64,000 nucleotides of DNA, from NCBI GenBank assembly GCA_004017535.1, contig SAJS01000008.1, forward strand, positions 186,001-250,000, written 5' to 3'. Origin of the DNA: Mesorhizobium sp. Its GTDB lineage: Bacteria; Pseudomonadota; Alphaproteobacteria; Rhizobiales; Rhizobiaceae. Positions 41,857 through 50,480 of this stretch are shown piece by piece; the first letter of the stretch is position 1; every line of letters starts with the position of its first letter. The translations under genes and the position numbers were made by a program. The notes beneath the pieces were generated by a model that was not told the origin of the DNA, made no database searches, and worked only from the letters and a program-made list of their open reading frames with translations.

Positions 41857-42671
41857 GCGCGCGGGCCGACATCAACGCAGGCGGCGGCTGGCTCGGCCTC
41901 TATGTGCTTGCCTATCTCGTCTTCCTCTATTTGCCGGTGCTGTTGATCCCGCTGTTTTCCTTCAACAACTCCATCCAGGCCGCGTTCCCGCTGCAGGGTT
42001 TCACGCTCGACTGGTACCGCACGCTCCAGGGCAATCCAGCGCTCTCCGGCGCCCTGGTCAACAGCCTGGTCATCGGCGTCGTCGCGGCCTCCGGGGCGAC
42101 GCTCTGCGGCATCACTGTCTCCTACATGGATCTCTACGGCCGCTCGCCACTTGCAGCCACGATCAGCGCCATCGCCCGGCTGCCGATCCTGATCCCCGGC
42201 GTCATCGTCGGCATTTCGCTCCTGATCCTGGTCAACCTCATCGGCCTCGGCCCGTCACGCATTTCCATCGTGCTCGGCCACATCCTCGTCGCGCTGCCGA
42301 CGACGGTGGTGGTCATGCGCAGCCGCTTCGCCGCGATTCCGAAAACCATTCGCGAGGCGGCGCTCGATCTTGGCGCTTCCGACTGGACGACATTCCGGCG
42401 TGTCATGCTGCCGCTGAGTGCGCCCGCCGTGCTGTCGGCCTTCATGCTTTCCTTCCTGATTTCCTTCGACGAGTTCATCGTCGTCTTCTTCCTCGCTGGC
42501 ACCGAGCCGACGCTGCCGCTTTACATCTGGAGCCAGCTGCGTTTCCCGCGCTCGCTGCCGACCGTGATGGCGCTGGGAACGGTGATCCTCACCGTGTCCT
42601 TCATCATCGCCGGCACCGCCGAAATCCTGCGCCATCGCGGCCTCGGCGCCGCGCGCCGCAATCCAGCCTGA
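41853..42671 (+). CDS. ABC transporter permease (PotC-like)
   Basis: A 272-residue partner permease. The contact loop reads EAALDLGASDWTTFRRVMLP, and ISFDEFIVVFFLAGTEPTLP is typical of PotC-type proteins. It overlaps the upstream permease by four bases and pairs with it to form the channel. Confidence 0.9.
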   Translation: MSARADINAGGGWLGLYVLAYLVFLYLPVLLIPLFSFNNSIQAAFPLQGFTLDWYRTLQGNPALSGALVNSLVIGVVAASGATLCGITVSYMDLYGRSPLAATISAIARLPILIPGVIVGISLLILVNLIGLGPSRISIVLGHILVALPTTVVVMRSRFAAIPKTIREAALDLGASDWTTFRRVMLPLSAPAVLSAFMLSFLISFDEFIVVFFLAGTEPTLPLYIWSQLRFPRSLPTVMALGTVILTVSFIIAGTAEILRHRGLGAARRNPA

Positions 42672-42698
42672 AGCACAACAAAGAAGAGGAGAACGAAA

Positions 42699-43769
42699 AT
42701 GACAATACACCTGAACTCGATCACCGGCCGCAAGGCCCTGGCGGGTCTCGCGGCCCTGGCCATGGCGCTGTCGTCGACAGTCGCTTTTGCCGCCGACAAG
42801 CTGCAATATTTCACCTGGTCGGGCTACGAACTGCCGGACTTCAACAAGAGCTTCCTCACCGCGCATCCGGACGGCGTCGAGGCGACGATCTTCGGCGACG
42901 ACGACGACGCCTTCACCAAGGTCAAGGCCGGCTTCCGGCCCGACATCGCGCATCCCTGCTACGACAAGGTGGCGCGCTGGAATAAGGAAGGCCTGCTGCA
43001 GCCGATCGACACCAAGCGCATCAAGAACTGGGATTCGGTCTTCCCGGTGTTCAAGAACCTGCCCGACCTGCAGGCCGGCGACGGCAAGGTGTGGATGGTG
43101 CCGTGGGACTGGGGCAACACCTCGATCCTCTACCGCACCGATCTGGTGAAGAACCCGGAGGCGAGCTGGAACCTTTTGTGGGACAAGCAATATGCCGGCC
43201 GCATGGCGACCATCGATGCCGTGCATGACACGCCGATCGTCGCGGCCCTTCTGGCCGGCGTGAACCCCTTCGACATGACGCCGGACCAGATGGATAAGGT
43301 GGCGGCAAAACTGCGCGAGCAACGGCCGCTGCTGTCGAGCTACACCACCGACATGACCTCGGTCGAGCAGGCTTTGGCCAGCGGCCAGCTGGTCGCGGCG
43401 ATGACATGGAACGCGTCCGCCACCTCGCTGAAGAAGCAGGGCGTGCCGGTCGAGTTCATGAAGCCGAAGGAAGGCATGCTGACCTGGGCCTGCGGCTTCG
43501 TCATGCTCAAGGACGCCAAGAACGTCGACCTCGCCTATGACTTCATCAACAGCCGGCTCGACGCCGACTCGGGCAAGTTCCTGATCCAGTCCTACGGCTA
43601 TGGCAGCTCGCTGAGCACTGCTTTCGCCGGCGTGTCGAAGGACGAGTTGGACAAGCTGCAGCTCCCGGCAGACCCGGACGTGATGCTGAAGAGCACGATC
43701 TTCACGGGCCCGATGAAGCAGAATGACGATATGGCCAAGATGTTCGAGAAGGTGAAGGCTGGGGGATGA
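42699..43769 (+). CDS. ABC transporter substrate-binding protein (PotD/PotF family)
   Basis: A 356-residue periplasmic binding protein. A signal peptide ends after about residue 31 (LAALAMALSSTVAFA). The mature protein begins ADKLQYFTWSGYELPDF. WMVPWDWGNTSILYRTD and MTWNASATSLKKQGVPVEF are typical of the spermidine/putrescine-binding group. AGAGGAG precedes the ATG. The exact ligand (putrescine, an opine or another cation) cannot be read off. Confidence 0.9.
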   Translation: MTIHLNSITGRKALAGLAALAMALSSTVAFAADKLQYFTWSGYELPDFNKSFLTAHPDGVEATIFGDDDDAFTKVKAGFRPDIAHPCYDKVARWNKEGLLQPIDTKRIKNWDSVFPVFKNLPDLQAGDGKVWMVPWDWGNTSILYRTDLVKNPEASWNLLWDKQYAGRMATIDAVHDTPIVAALLAGVNPFDMTPDQMDKVAAKLREQRPLLSSYTTDMTSVEQALASGQLVAAMTWNASATSLKKQGVPVEFMKPKEGMLTWACGFVMLKDAKNVDLAYDFINSRLDADSGKFLIQSYGYGSSLSTAFAGVSKDELDKLQLPADPDVMLKSTIFTGPMKQNDDMAKMFEKVKAGG

Positions 43770-43781
43770 GTGGCGCAGATT

Positions 43782-43809
43782 CCCCTTCTCCCCCTTGTGG
43801 GAGAAGGGG
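43782..43809. repeat. CCCCTTCTCCC...GGGAGAAGGGG hairpin after the binding-protein gene
   Basis: An 11-bp perfect stem with a six-base loop starts 12 bp beyond the binding-protein stop. It lies ahead of the regulator gene within the operon, so it may dampen downstream expression. It belongs to the CTTCTCCC family noted at 5193 and 7704. Confidence 0.75.
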
Positions 43810-43860
43810 GAGCCCGGCGGCGCTGCGCCGCGTCGGTGGAGAGACAACGAGGACCATTGC

Positions 43861-44469
43861 ATGGATGTTCTTGACGAAGCGGCAACAAAATCGAAGGACG
43901 ATGCCGACATCCGCGTCGGCCGGCGCGTGCGGGCATTGCGCCTCGAGCGTAACCTCTCGCTCGCCGACCTGGCCGCCAAGGCCGGCATCTCCATCGGCGC
44001 GCTCAGCCAGATCGAGCGCGGCATGTCCTCGCTGCGCGTCAAGGTGATCTGGCCGCTGGCCGCCGCCCTCGACATTGAACCGTCGGCGCTGATCGCCGAC
44101 GGCAGTGAGTCGGTCAACGACCTTTATTGCGTGCGTGCCGACAAGCGCCGGCAGATCCCGGTGAAATCCGAAGGCATCGCCAAGGCGCTGCTGTCGCCTC
44201 CCGCCGCCACGCTCACCGGCATGCTGGTCACGGTCGAGGGCGGCGGCGGCACTGCGGAAGCCTACGCCCATGCCGGCCATGAATTCGGCTTCGTCATGGC
44301 GGGCGAGGTCGAACTGGTGGTCGACGCCACCACCTATGTGCTGAAAGCCGGCGACAGCTTCGCCTTCAAGAGCACGCTGCTGCACGCCTTTCGCAACCCT
44401 GGCGCCGAGCGCTGCCAGATCCTGTGGGTCAACACGACAAAACCGTCCGAGGTGCGCGATGGCGCCTGA
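43861..44469 (+). CDS. XRE-family regulator with cupin domain (PuuR-like)
   Basis: A 202-residue regulator. The helix-turn-helix spans about residues 20-75 (RVRALRLERNLSLADLAAKA, ISIGALSQIERGMSSLRVKV). The cupin is C-terminal (HEFGFVMAGEVELVVDATTY, LKAGDSFAFKSTLLHAFRNP). It lies inside the transporter operon, and the operon shows two TTTCA-N6-TGAAA operators. ATG 43861 follows GAGGA. The upstream in-frame part encodes repeat sequence and was excluded. Confidence 0.88.
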   Translation: MDVLDEAATKSKDDADIRVGRRVRALRLERNLSLADLAAKAGISIGALSQIERGMSSLRVKVIWPLAAALDIEPSALIADGSESVNDLYCVRADKRRQIPVKSEGIAKALLSPPAATLTGMLVTVEGGGGTAEAYAHAGHEFGFVMAGEVELVVDATTYVLKAGDSFAFKSTLLHAFRNPGAERCQILWVNTTKPSEVRDGA

Positions 44470-45601
44470 TGCCCCAGAGCAATTCCAGGAAAAGTGTGAA
44501 GCGGTTTTCCGTCCGGAATTGCGAGAACCATTGGTCCGCTTGCAGAAGGTTTCGAAGGTTTTTCCGGGTGGCGTGGTCGGCCTCGATGCCGTCGATCTCG
44601 ACATTGCTCCGGGTGAGTTCCTGACCTTGCTCGGCCCTTCCGGCTGCGGCAAGACGACCAGCCTGCGCGTCATCGCCGGCTTCGAAAGCCCGACCAGCGG
44701 CAATGTCCTGCTCGAAGGCCGCGACATCACGGGCTTGAGGCCCTTCGACCGTCCGGTGAACACCGTCTTCCAGGATTACGCCCTGTTCCCGCATATGGAT
44801 GTAGCGGCCAATGTCGGATTCGGCCTGTCGCTGCGCAAAATATCCGGCGCCGAGCAGGCAAAACGCGTTGGCGACGCGCTCGACATGGTCGGTTTGGCCG
44901 ACAAGCTGCGCGCCCGCGTCTCGGAACTCTCGGGCGGCCAGCGCCAGCGCGTCGCGCTTGCTCGCGCCATCGTCTGCGAACCGCGCGTGCTTTTGCTAGA
45001 CGAGCCGCTGTCGGCGCTCGACGCGCATCTGCGCGAGCAGATGCAGGTCGAATTGAAGCGGCTGCAGTCGCGGCTCGGCACCACCTTCGTCATGGTCACC
45101 CACGACCAGACCGAGGCGCTGTCGATCTCCGACCGCATCGTCGTCATGAACAAAGGGCGCATCGAGCAGATCGCGCCGCCGGCCACGCTCTACGACCGGC
45201 CCGCGACACGCTTCGTCGCCTCCTTCATCGGCACGATGAACCTGTTGGAGTCGCGCTTCCTCGGCCGCGACGGCGAGCGCCTGCGCTTCGCCGCCGGCGA
45301 TCTGCCGCTGGAGGCTGCCTCAGACAGCGGCGAGACGCCGGCCGCGGGCGACACACGCACCATCGGCGTGCGCCCGGAAGATCTTCTGGCTGCCGGTGAA
45401 GCCGGCGAAGGCACCGCTTCGGCGCGGATCAGCGGCGTCGTTTTCCACGGCCGCACGCTGCGCCTGCATGCCGAGCTCGGGCAGGGGACTGCGATCGTCA
45501 TAGACGCGCCGCGGCGCGCCGACGGTTTTCAATTCAGTGTCGGCGACGTGGCGCATGTCAGCCTGCGGCGCGGCGCCAACTGCCCTGTGCTTTCGAACTG
45601 A
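44459..45601 (+). CDS. ABC transporter ATP-binding protein (PotA-like) with repeat-derived N-terminus
   Basis: A 380-residue ATPase with Walker A GPSGCGKTT, signature LSGGQRQRVALARAI, Walker B RVLLLDEPLSALD, and a C-terminal TOBE-like regulatory domain. The ATG at 44459 overlaps the end of the regulator gene. Residues about 8-23 are encoded by an in-frame copy of the palindromic repeat (44479-44522), after which the conserved domain starts (LVRLQKVSKVFPGG). A TTG at 44531 would exclude the repeat but has no good ribosome site. Which start is used is open. Confidence 0.9.
   Translation: MAPDAPEQFQEKCEAVFRPELREPLVRLQKVSKVFPGGVVGLDAVDLDIAPGEFLTLLGPSGCGKTTSLRVIAGFESPTSGNVLLEGRDITGLRPFDRPVNTVFQDYALFPHMDVAANVGFGLSLRKISGAEQAKRVGDALDMVGLADKLRARVSELSGGQRQRVALARAIVCEPRVLLLDEPLSALDAHLREQMQVELKRLQSRLGTTFVMVTHDQTEALSISDRIVVMNKGRIEQIAPPATLYDRPATRFVASFIGTMNLLESRFLGRDGERLRFAAGDLPLEAASDSGETPAAGDTRTIGVRPEDLLAAGEAGEGTASARISGVVFHGRTLRLHAELGQGTAIVIDAPRRADGFQFSVGDVAHVSLRRGANCPVLSN
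44479..44522. repeat. Palindromic repeat, copy 2, in frame at the ATPase N-terminus
   Basis: GCAATTCC...GGAATTGC, 44 bp, one base longer than copies 1 and 3. If the ATPase starts at 44459 the element is translated; the extra base keeps the frame open with the conserved domain. Confidence 0.85.
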
Positions 45602-45612
45602 GGGCTCAAGGC

Positions 45613-46314
45613 TCACGAGGCCTTGGCGAAGAATCCCTGATAGTCGGACTTGGCCTGCAGCAGGCGCAGGATGTTCTCGCGCGAGCCGCGCACATGCGCG
45701 CGGGCGCGCTCGCCGGCAAGAGTCACATCGCCGGCGCAGATCGCGTCGACGATGCCGGCATGCTCCTCGCGCGTGAGCTTCCATTCGTCCAGCCACAGAA
45801 GCTCGGTCCAGACATATTGCTGGCATTTGTCGAGGATGCCGCAGAGCATGCCATGGAGCATCTCGTTGCCGCCGATTTCGGCGATCACCCGGTGCAGGTC
45901 GATGCCGACCTGCAGCTCCTCGAATTTTTCCCGCGTGCTGCGATCCGGGATCGCCGCCAGCCTTTCGCATTCGGCGAGCATGCCGCGCAGTTTCGCCTTG
46001 TCGGCGGCGGTGGCGTTGGCGGCAGCTAACTCGGTCGCGCGGCCGTCGAGCAGTTCGCGGATGTCGAAGGCCTCGCGGAACATGGTCAGGTTGAATTCGG
46101 CCACGACATAGCCCTGGCGCGGCCGGCCAATCACCAGGCCGTCGCGTTCCAGCCGGTTGAAGGCCTCGCGCACCGGCGTGCGGCTGACCTTGAGGCGCTC
46201 GGCGATCTCGTTCTCCGTCACCCGGCCACCCGGCGGGATCTGGCCGGTGATGATCAACGCCTTCAGCTTCTCGAACACCGAGTCGCGCAGCGTGTTCTTT
46301 CTCTCCTTGCTCAA
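45613..46314 (-). CDS. GntR-family regulator (FCD subgroup)
   Basis: A 233-residue regulator with an N-terminal winged helix (TENEIAERLKVSRTPVREAF, RPRQGYVVAEF) and an all-helical FCD ligand domain with metal-type histidines (LHRVIAEIGGNEML, HAGIVDAICAGD). The TTG at 46314 is supported by GGAGG seven bases upstream, while the nearest ATG is out of frame. It is divergent from the ABC operon at 46544 and probably represses it through TTGTATACAA. Confidence 0.88.
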   Translation of the reverse strand: MSKERKNTLRDSVFEKLKALIITGQIPPGGRVTENEIAERLKVSRTPVREAFNRLERDGLVIGRPRQGYVVAEFNLTMFREAFDIRELLDGRATELAAANATAADKAKLRGMLAECERLAAIPDRSTREKFEELQVGIDLHRVIAEIGGNEMLHGMLCGILDKCQQYVWTELLWLDEWKLTREEHAGIVDAICAGDVTLAGERARAHVRGSRENILRLLQAKSDYQGFFAKAS

Positions 46315-46450
46315 GCATCCGCCTCCAACGGTCAGTCATGGAATCGCAGTCTAGTGCCTTTTAGCGCCTGCTTGAACAGACCCTGTCGCGGCGGCGCGGC
46401 CGCTCCGAACTGCCCCGCTTCTCCACGATCGAAAAACCCGAAGCCCCATG

Positions 46451-46493
46451 TTGACATCGGCTTCCAGAGAATTACACTCAAGATTGTATACAA
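46451..46493 (+). promoter_or_regulatory. Promoter and GntR/FCD operator of the second ABC operon
   Basis: TTGACA (46451-46456) and TACACT (46473-46478) lie 16 bases apart. The perfect palindrome TTGTATACAA (46484-46493) covers the expected start of transcription. This sequence is the typical form of an FCD-GntR operator, and the regulator gene is immediately divergent. Confidence 0.75.
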
Positions 46494-46543
46494 ATTCGCA
46501 TACCAAATCAACGATAACGGGAACACCGGTTGGAGAAGCGAAA

Positions 46544-47584
46544 ATGACGACGAGACTTTGTATTCTTGGCTTGGCCGTCGCCGGCCTGCTGGCTTCCGTC
46601 GCCGTTCCGGCGTCGGCCGCCGACACCATCACTGTCGCCTCATGGGGCGGCACCTATCAGGAAGCGCAGACCAAGGCCTTCTTCGATCCGACGGCCAAGG
46701 ATCTCGGCATCACCATCAAGCAGGACACCACCAACGGCCTCGACGACGTGCGCCTGCAGGTCACCGGCAATGCCGTCAAATGGGACATCACCGAGCTCGG
46801 CGCCGACGAATGCGCGCGGGGCTCCAAGGAAGGCCTGTTCGAGAAACTGGACTACAATGTCATCGACAAGACCGGCATCAATCCCAAGCTCGTGCATGAC
46901 GACTGGGTCGGCATCTCCTACACGTCCGTCGTGCTGATCTACCGGACCGATGTCTTCGGCGACAAAGGCCCGAAGACCTGGGCCGATTTCTGGGACGTGC
47001 AGAAATTCCCCGGACGCCGCGCGCTCTCCGGCAGCCAGGCGACGGAGACGCTGAGCGTCGCCGCGCTTGCCAAGGGCACTCCTATCGACAAGGTCTACCC
47101 GGTCGACATCGACGACGCGCTGCAATCCGTCGACAAGATCAAGGGGCATATCGATGCCTGGTGGACCTCCGGCGCGCAGGCCATGCAGCTCGTCAAGGAC
47201 GGCGAGGTCGACATGGCGAGCATCTGGAACGGCCGTGCCGGCACTTTGAAGAAGAGCGGTGCCCCGGTCAGCTTCTCCTTTGACCAGGGCGTGCTCACCG
47301 CCGACTGCATGGTCATCCCGAAGGGCTCGAAGAACAAGGATCTCGCCATGAAGGCGCTGGCCAAATTCGTCAGCCCCGACCTGCAGGCCAATCTGCCGCT
47401 CTATGTCGACAACGGCCCCGCCAACGAGAAGGCTTTCGAGACCGGCAAGATCCCGCCCGAGCGCATCAAGGACATCAATTCCGCGCCGGAGAACGTCAAG
47501 AAGCAGGTGCTGCAGGACCCTGCCTTCTGGCGTGACACGCTCGTCGAGGCGACGGAGAAATTCAACAACTTGATCCAGCAATGA
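46544..47584 (+). CDS. ABC transporter substrate-binding protein (spermidine/putrescine-type)
   Basis: A 346-residue periplasmic protein. The signal peptide is about residues 1-25 (LGLAVAGLLASVAVPASA). The mature start is DTITVASWGGTYQEAQTKAF. DITELGADECARGSKEGLFE and IWNGRAGTLKKSGAPVSFSF place it in the PotD/YdcS group. The ATG at 46544 has GGAGAAG upstream; the longer frame crosses the promoter. It heads the operon with ATPase, two permeases and three enzymes. Confidence 0.9.
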   Translation: MTTRLCILGLAVAGLLASVAVPASAADTITVASWGGTYQEAQTKAFFDPTAKDLGITIKQDTTNGLDDVRLQVTGNAVKWDITELGADECARGSKEGLFEKLDYNVIDKTGINPKLVHDDWVGISYTSVVLIYRTDVFGDKGPKTWADFWDVQKFPGRRALSGSQATETLSVAALAKGTPIDKVYPVDIDDALQSVDKIKGHIDAWWTSGAQAMQLVKDGEVDMASIWNGRAGTLKKSGAPVSFSFDQGVLTADCMVIPKGSKNKDLAMKALAKFVSPDLQANLPLYVDNGPANEKAFETGKIPPERIKDINSAPENVKKQVLQDPAFWRDTLVEATEKFNNLIQQ

Positions 47585-47662
47585 CGATCGTACTGGAGCG
47601 GCGTCCTCGCGGCGCCGCTCCGCATCGTTTCGCAAGATGATCCGGAGTTGAAGGAGATGCTC

Positions 47663-48742
47663 TTGTCTCTCGCGCAGTCGGCGCTTCCCATCGGCATCAG
47701 CGGTATCGAGAAGCGCTTCGGGGCTGTCTCCATCCTCAGTAGTCTCAGCCTCGATGTCGCGGCGGGCGAATTCCTGACGCTGCTCGGGCCGTCCGGCTCG
47801 GGAAAGACGACGCTGCTGATGATCCTGGCCGGCTTCGTGCGGGCCAATGCCGGCTCCATCAAGGTCGGCGGCGAGGAGATCATCACCATGCCACCGCACA
47901 GGCGCAACATCGGCATGGTGTTCCAGAACTATGCGCTGTTTCCGCATATGAACGTCTTCCACAACATCGCCTTTCCGCTGAAGCAGCGCCGCGTATCGGC
48001 CGCTGAAACGGCTGAACGCGTCGAGCGGGCATTGGACCTGGTGCAGCTGAAAGGCCTCGGCGAGCGCCGTGTCGACCAGCTCTCCGGCGGTCAGCGCCAG
48101 CGCGTGGCCTTGGCCCGCGCCATCGTCTTCGAGCCGCGCATCGTCCTGATGGACGAGCCGCTCTCGGCGCTCGACAAAAGCCTGCGGGAACATATGCAGA
48201 TCGAATTGCGCAACCTGCATCGCAGGCTGGGCATGACGACGGTCTACGTCACGCATGACCAGCGTGAGGCGATCACCATGTCGGATCGCATCGCCGTCAT
48301 GGATGCCGGGCGCATCGAGCAGATCGACCAGCCGGAAGTTCTCTACGCCAGGCCGCGTACGAAGTTCGTCGCCGGATTCATCGGCGAGTCCAGCTTCGTT
48401 CCCGTCGAGAGCCGCAATGGCAGTGTCTGGTACGAGGACAGGAAGTTGCGCATGAACGATGCGGCACCATCCACTGGCCGGCATCTGATGGTGGTGCGGC
48501 CGGAAAAGCTGCGCCTGATAGCCGGCGAACCCACAGGCGACGTCAACGTGCTGCCGGCGATCGTCGGCGACGTCATCTATCAGGGAGACAGCTTCGTCTG
48601 CTACGCGACCCTCAGGGACGGCCGGCAGGTGACGTTGCGCGACTATTGCCGCTCCGACGTGCTGGCCAGACTGCCGGCGCCGGGCGAGCCGGTCATGCTC
48701 GGCATCGATGCGCAGGACGTCGTGCTGGTGGCTGACCAATGA
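47663..48742 (+). CDS. ABC transporter ATP-binding protein (PotA-like)
   Basis: A 359-residue ATPase with Walker A GPSGSGKTT, signature LSGGQRQRVALARAI, Walker B RIVLMDEPLSALD, and a C-terminal TOBE domain. The start is uncertain. AAGGAG (47651-47656) is well spaced for the TTG at 47663 but touches the ATG at 47657, which would add two residues. Its stop overlaps the next permease by four bases. Confidence 0.9.
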   Translation: MSLAQSALPIGISGIEKRFGAVSILSSLSLDVAAGEFLTLLGPSGSGKTTLLMILAGFVRANAGSIKVGGEEIITMPPHRRNIGMVFQNYALFPHMNVFHNIAFPLKQRRVSAAETAERVERALDLVQLKGLGERRVDQLSGGQRQRVALARAIVFEPRIVLMDEPLSALDKSLREHMQIELRNLHRRLGMTTVYVTHDQREAITMSDRIAVMDAGRIEQIDQPEVLYARPRTKFVAGFIGESSFVPVESRNGSVWYEDRKLRMNDAAPSTGRHLMVVRPEKLRLIAGEPTGDVNVLPAIVGDVIYQGDSFVCYATLRDGRQVTLRDYCRSDVLARLPAPGEPVMLGIDAQDVVLVADQ

Positions 48743-49662
48743 GCCTCGCGTCCGCCAGTCTCGGTCATGCCTCCCGACGCGATGGGGCGATCAACGCCGA
48801 TGCCTTGCGCGCCCACGCGCGGCGCGAGGCGCGCGGACTGTTCGTGCTGCTGTCGCCTGGGCTTTTTCTGGTCTTCGCCGTCATTATCGTGCCGATCGGA
48901 TGGCTGTTCTGGCTCTCGCTATTCGACGAGACCGGTCAGCTCAGCGCCGCCAATTACGCGCGCTTCTTCGAGCAGGCGTCCTACATCAAAACCTTCGTCA
49001 CAACTTTCAAGGTGGCCTTTACCGTCACCGGCGCCTGCGTGCTGCTCGGCTACCCCTTGGCCTATATGCTGTCGCAGCTGCCGCGCCGCGCGACATCGAT
49101 CTGCCTGATCTTCGTCATCCTGCCGTTCTGGACATCGGTGCTGGTGCGCACCTATGCCTGGCTGGTCATCCTGCAGCGCAAAGGGCTGGTGAACACGTGG
49201 CTGATGGATCTCGGCGTGATCGGCCAGCCGCTGCCGCTCGCCAACAATTTCGCCGGCGTGGTCATCGGCATGACCCACATCATGCTGCCCTTCCTGGTGC
49301 TGCCGCTCTACGCCTCGATGAAGGCCATCGATGTCGACTGCCTGCGCGCCGGCATGAATCTCGGCGCGAGCCCCGCCGCCACCTTCCGGCAGATATTCTT
49401 CCCGTTGTCGCTGCCGGGCCTGGCTTCAGGGTTGGTCATCGTCTTCGTGCTTTGCCTCGGCTTCTTCGTCACGCCGGCGCTGATGGGCGGCGGCAAGGTG
49501 ATCATGTGGGCGATGCGCATGGAGCAGACCACCAGCCTCTATTCCAACTGGGGTGCAGGCGCAGCACTTGGCGTCGTGCTGCTCGCCGTCACGCTGGCGC
49601 TGCTCGGCCTCTTCCACTGGCTGCTGGGCGCCCGCGCCACCGGGGTCTGGAGCCGGCGATGA
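48739..49662 (+). CDS. ABC transporter permease (PotB-like)
   Basis: A 307-residue permease with six helices after a charged N-terminal tail. LLGYPLAYMLSQLPRRATSI, LPFWTSVLVRTYAWLVILQR and CLRAGMNLGASPAATFRQIF are family landmarks. ATGA overlaps occur at both ends of the gene, so translation is coupled from the ATPase through both permeases. Confidence 0.9.
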   Translation: MSLASASLGHASRRDGAINADALRAHARREARGLFVLLSPGLFLVFAVIIVPIGWLFWLSLFDETGQLSAANYARFFEQASYIKTFVTTFKVAFTVTGACVLLGYPLAYMLSQLPRRATSICLIFVILPFWTSVLVRTYAWLVILQRKGLVNTWLMDLGVIGQPLPLANNFAGVVIGMTHIMLPFLVLPLYASMKAIDVDCLRAGMNLGASPAATFRQIFFPLSLPGLASGLVIVFVLCLGFFVTPALMGGGKVIMWAMRMEQTTSLYSNWGAGAALGVVLLAVTLALLGLFHWLLGARATGVWSRR

Positions 49663-50459
49663 GCATGGAAAACGCCCTGCCGATCTCCCATCGGCAACGC
49701 CTCTGGCTCTACGCGCTCGGCGGCCTTGTCATGTTGTTCCTGATCGCCCCGTCGGTGATCATCGTCATCATGTCCTTCTCCGGCTCCACGCTCTTGGAGT
49801 TCCCGCCGCAGGAATGGTCGCTGCGCTGGTACGAAAGCTATTTCGGCTCGATCGAATGGCGCGACGCCACCGTCGTCTCGGTCAAGGTGGCGGTGATGAC
49901 GGCGATCGTCGCAACGTTGCTCGGCACCGCCGCCGCCTACGCCATCAACGCCCGCATCCTGCGGCTGACTGGGTTGATCAACGCGCTGCTCACCGCATCG
50001 CTGATCATCCCGGTCATCCTTATCGGCATCGGCACCTTCTTCCTCTATGCCCGCATCGGCCTCAACAACACGCTGACCGGCCTCGTCATCGCGCATACGG
50101 TGCAGGCGCTACCGTTGGTCGTGCTGACCGTGCTGTCGGGCCTGCGCTCCTACGACATGAACCAGGAGATGGTCGCGCGCAGCCTCGGCGCCGGCCGCTT
50201 CTCGGCCTTCTTCCAGGTGACGATGCCGCAAATCAAATTCTCGATCGTCTCGGGCGCGCTGTTTGCCTTCATCACCTCCTTCGACGAGGTGGTGGTGTCG
50301 CTGTTCATCTCGGGCGGCGAGACCACGACGCTGACGCGGCGTATGTTCAATGCGCTGCGCGACCAGATCGATCCGACGATCGCCGCCATTTCGACTTGCC
50401 TGATCGTGCTATCGATCGTCATGTTGTCCGCCGCCCAGCTTTTCGGCCGCGGACGTTGA
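49659..50459 (+). CDS. ABC transporter permease (PotC-like)
   Basis: A 266-residue partner permease. SFSGSTLLEFPPQEWSLRWY is the usual N-terminal loop of PotC-like proteins, followed by MVARSLGAGRFSAFFQVTMP for ATPase contact and FITSFDEVVVSLFISGGETT. It completes the second transporter. Confidence 0.9.
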   Translation: MSMENALPISHRQRLWLYALGGLVMLFLIAPSVIIVIMSFSGSTLLEFPPQEWSLRWYESYFGSIEWRDATVVSVKVAVMTAIVATLLGTAAAYAINARILRLTGLINALLTASLIIPVILIGIGTFFLYARIGLNNTLTGLVIAHTVQALPLVVLTVLSGLRSYDMNQEMVARSLGAGRFSAFFQVTMPQIKFSIVSGALFAFITSFDEVVVSLFISGGETTTLTRRMFNALRDQIDPTIAAISTCLIVLSIVMLSAAQLFGRGR

Positions 50460-50480
50460 TTCAAGGATATCTTAAACAGC

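Noticed and set aside
42255-44117. 620-residue minus-strand ORF across permease, binding protein and regulator
   Set aside because: It is antisense to three overlapping, motif-bearing genes and crosses a hairpin repeat.
46640-48739. 699-residue minus-strand ORF
   Set aside because: It is the reverse of the binding-protein and ATPase genes, with composition typical of a shadow.
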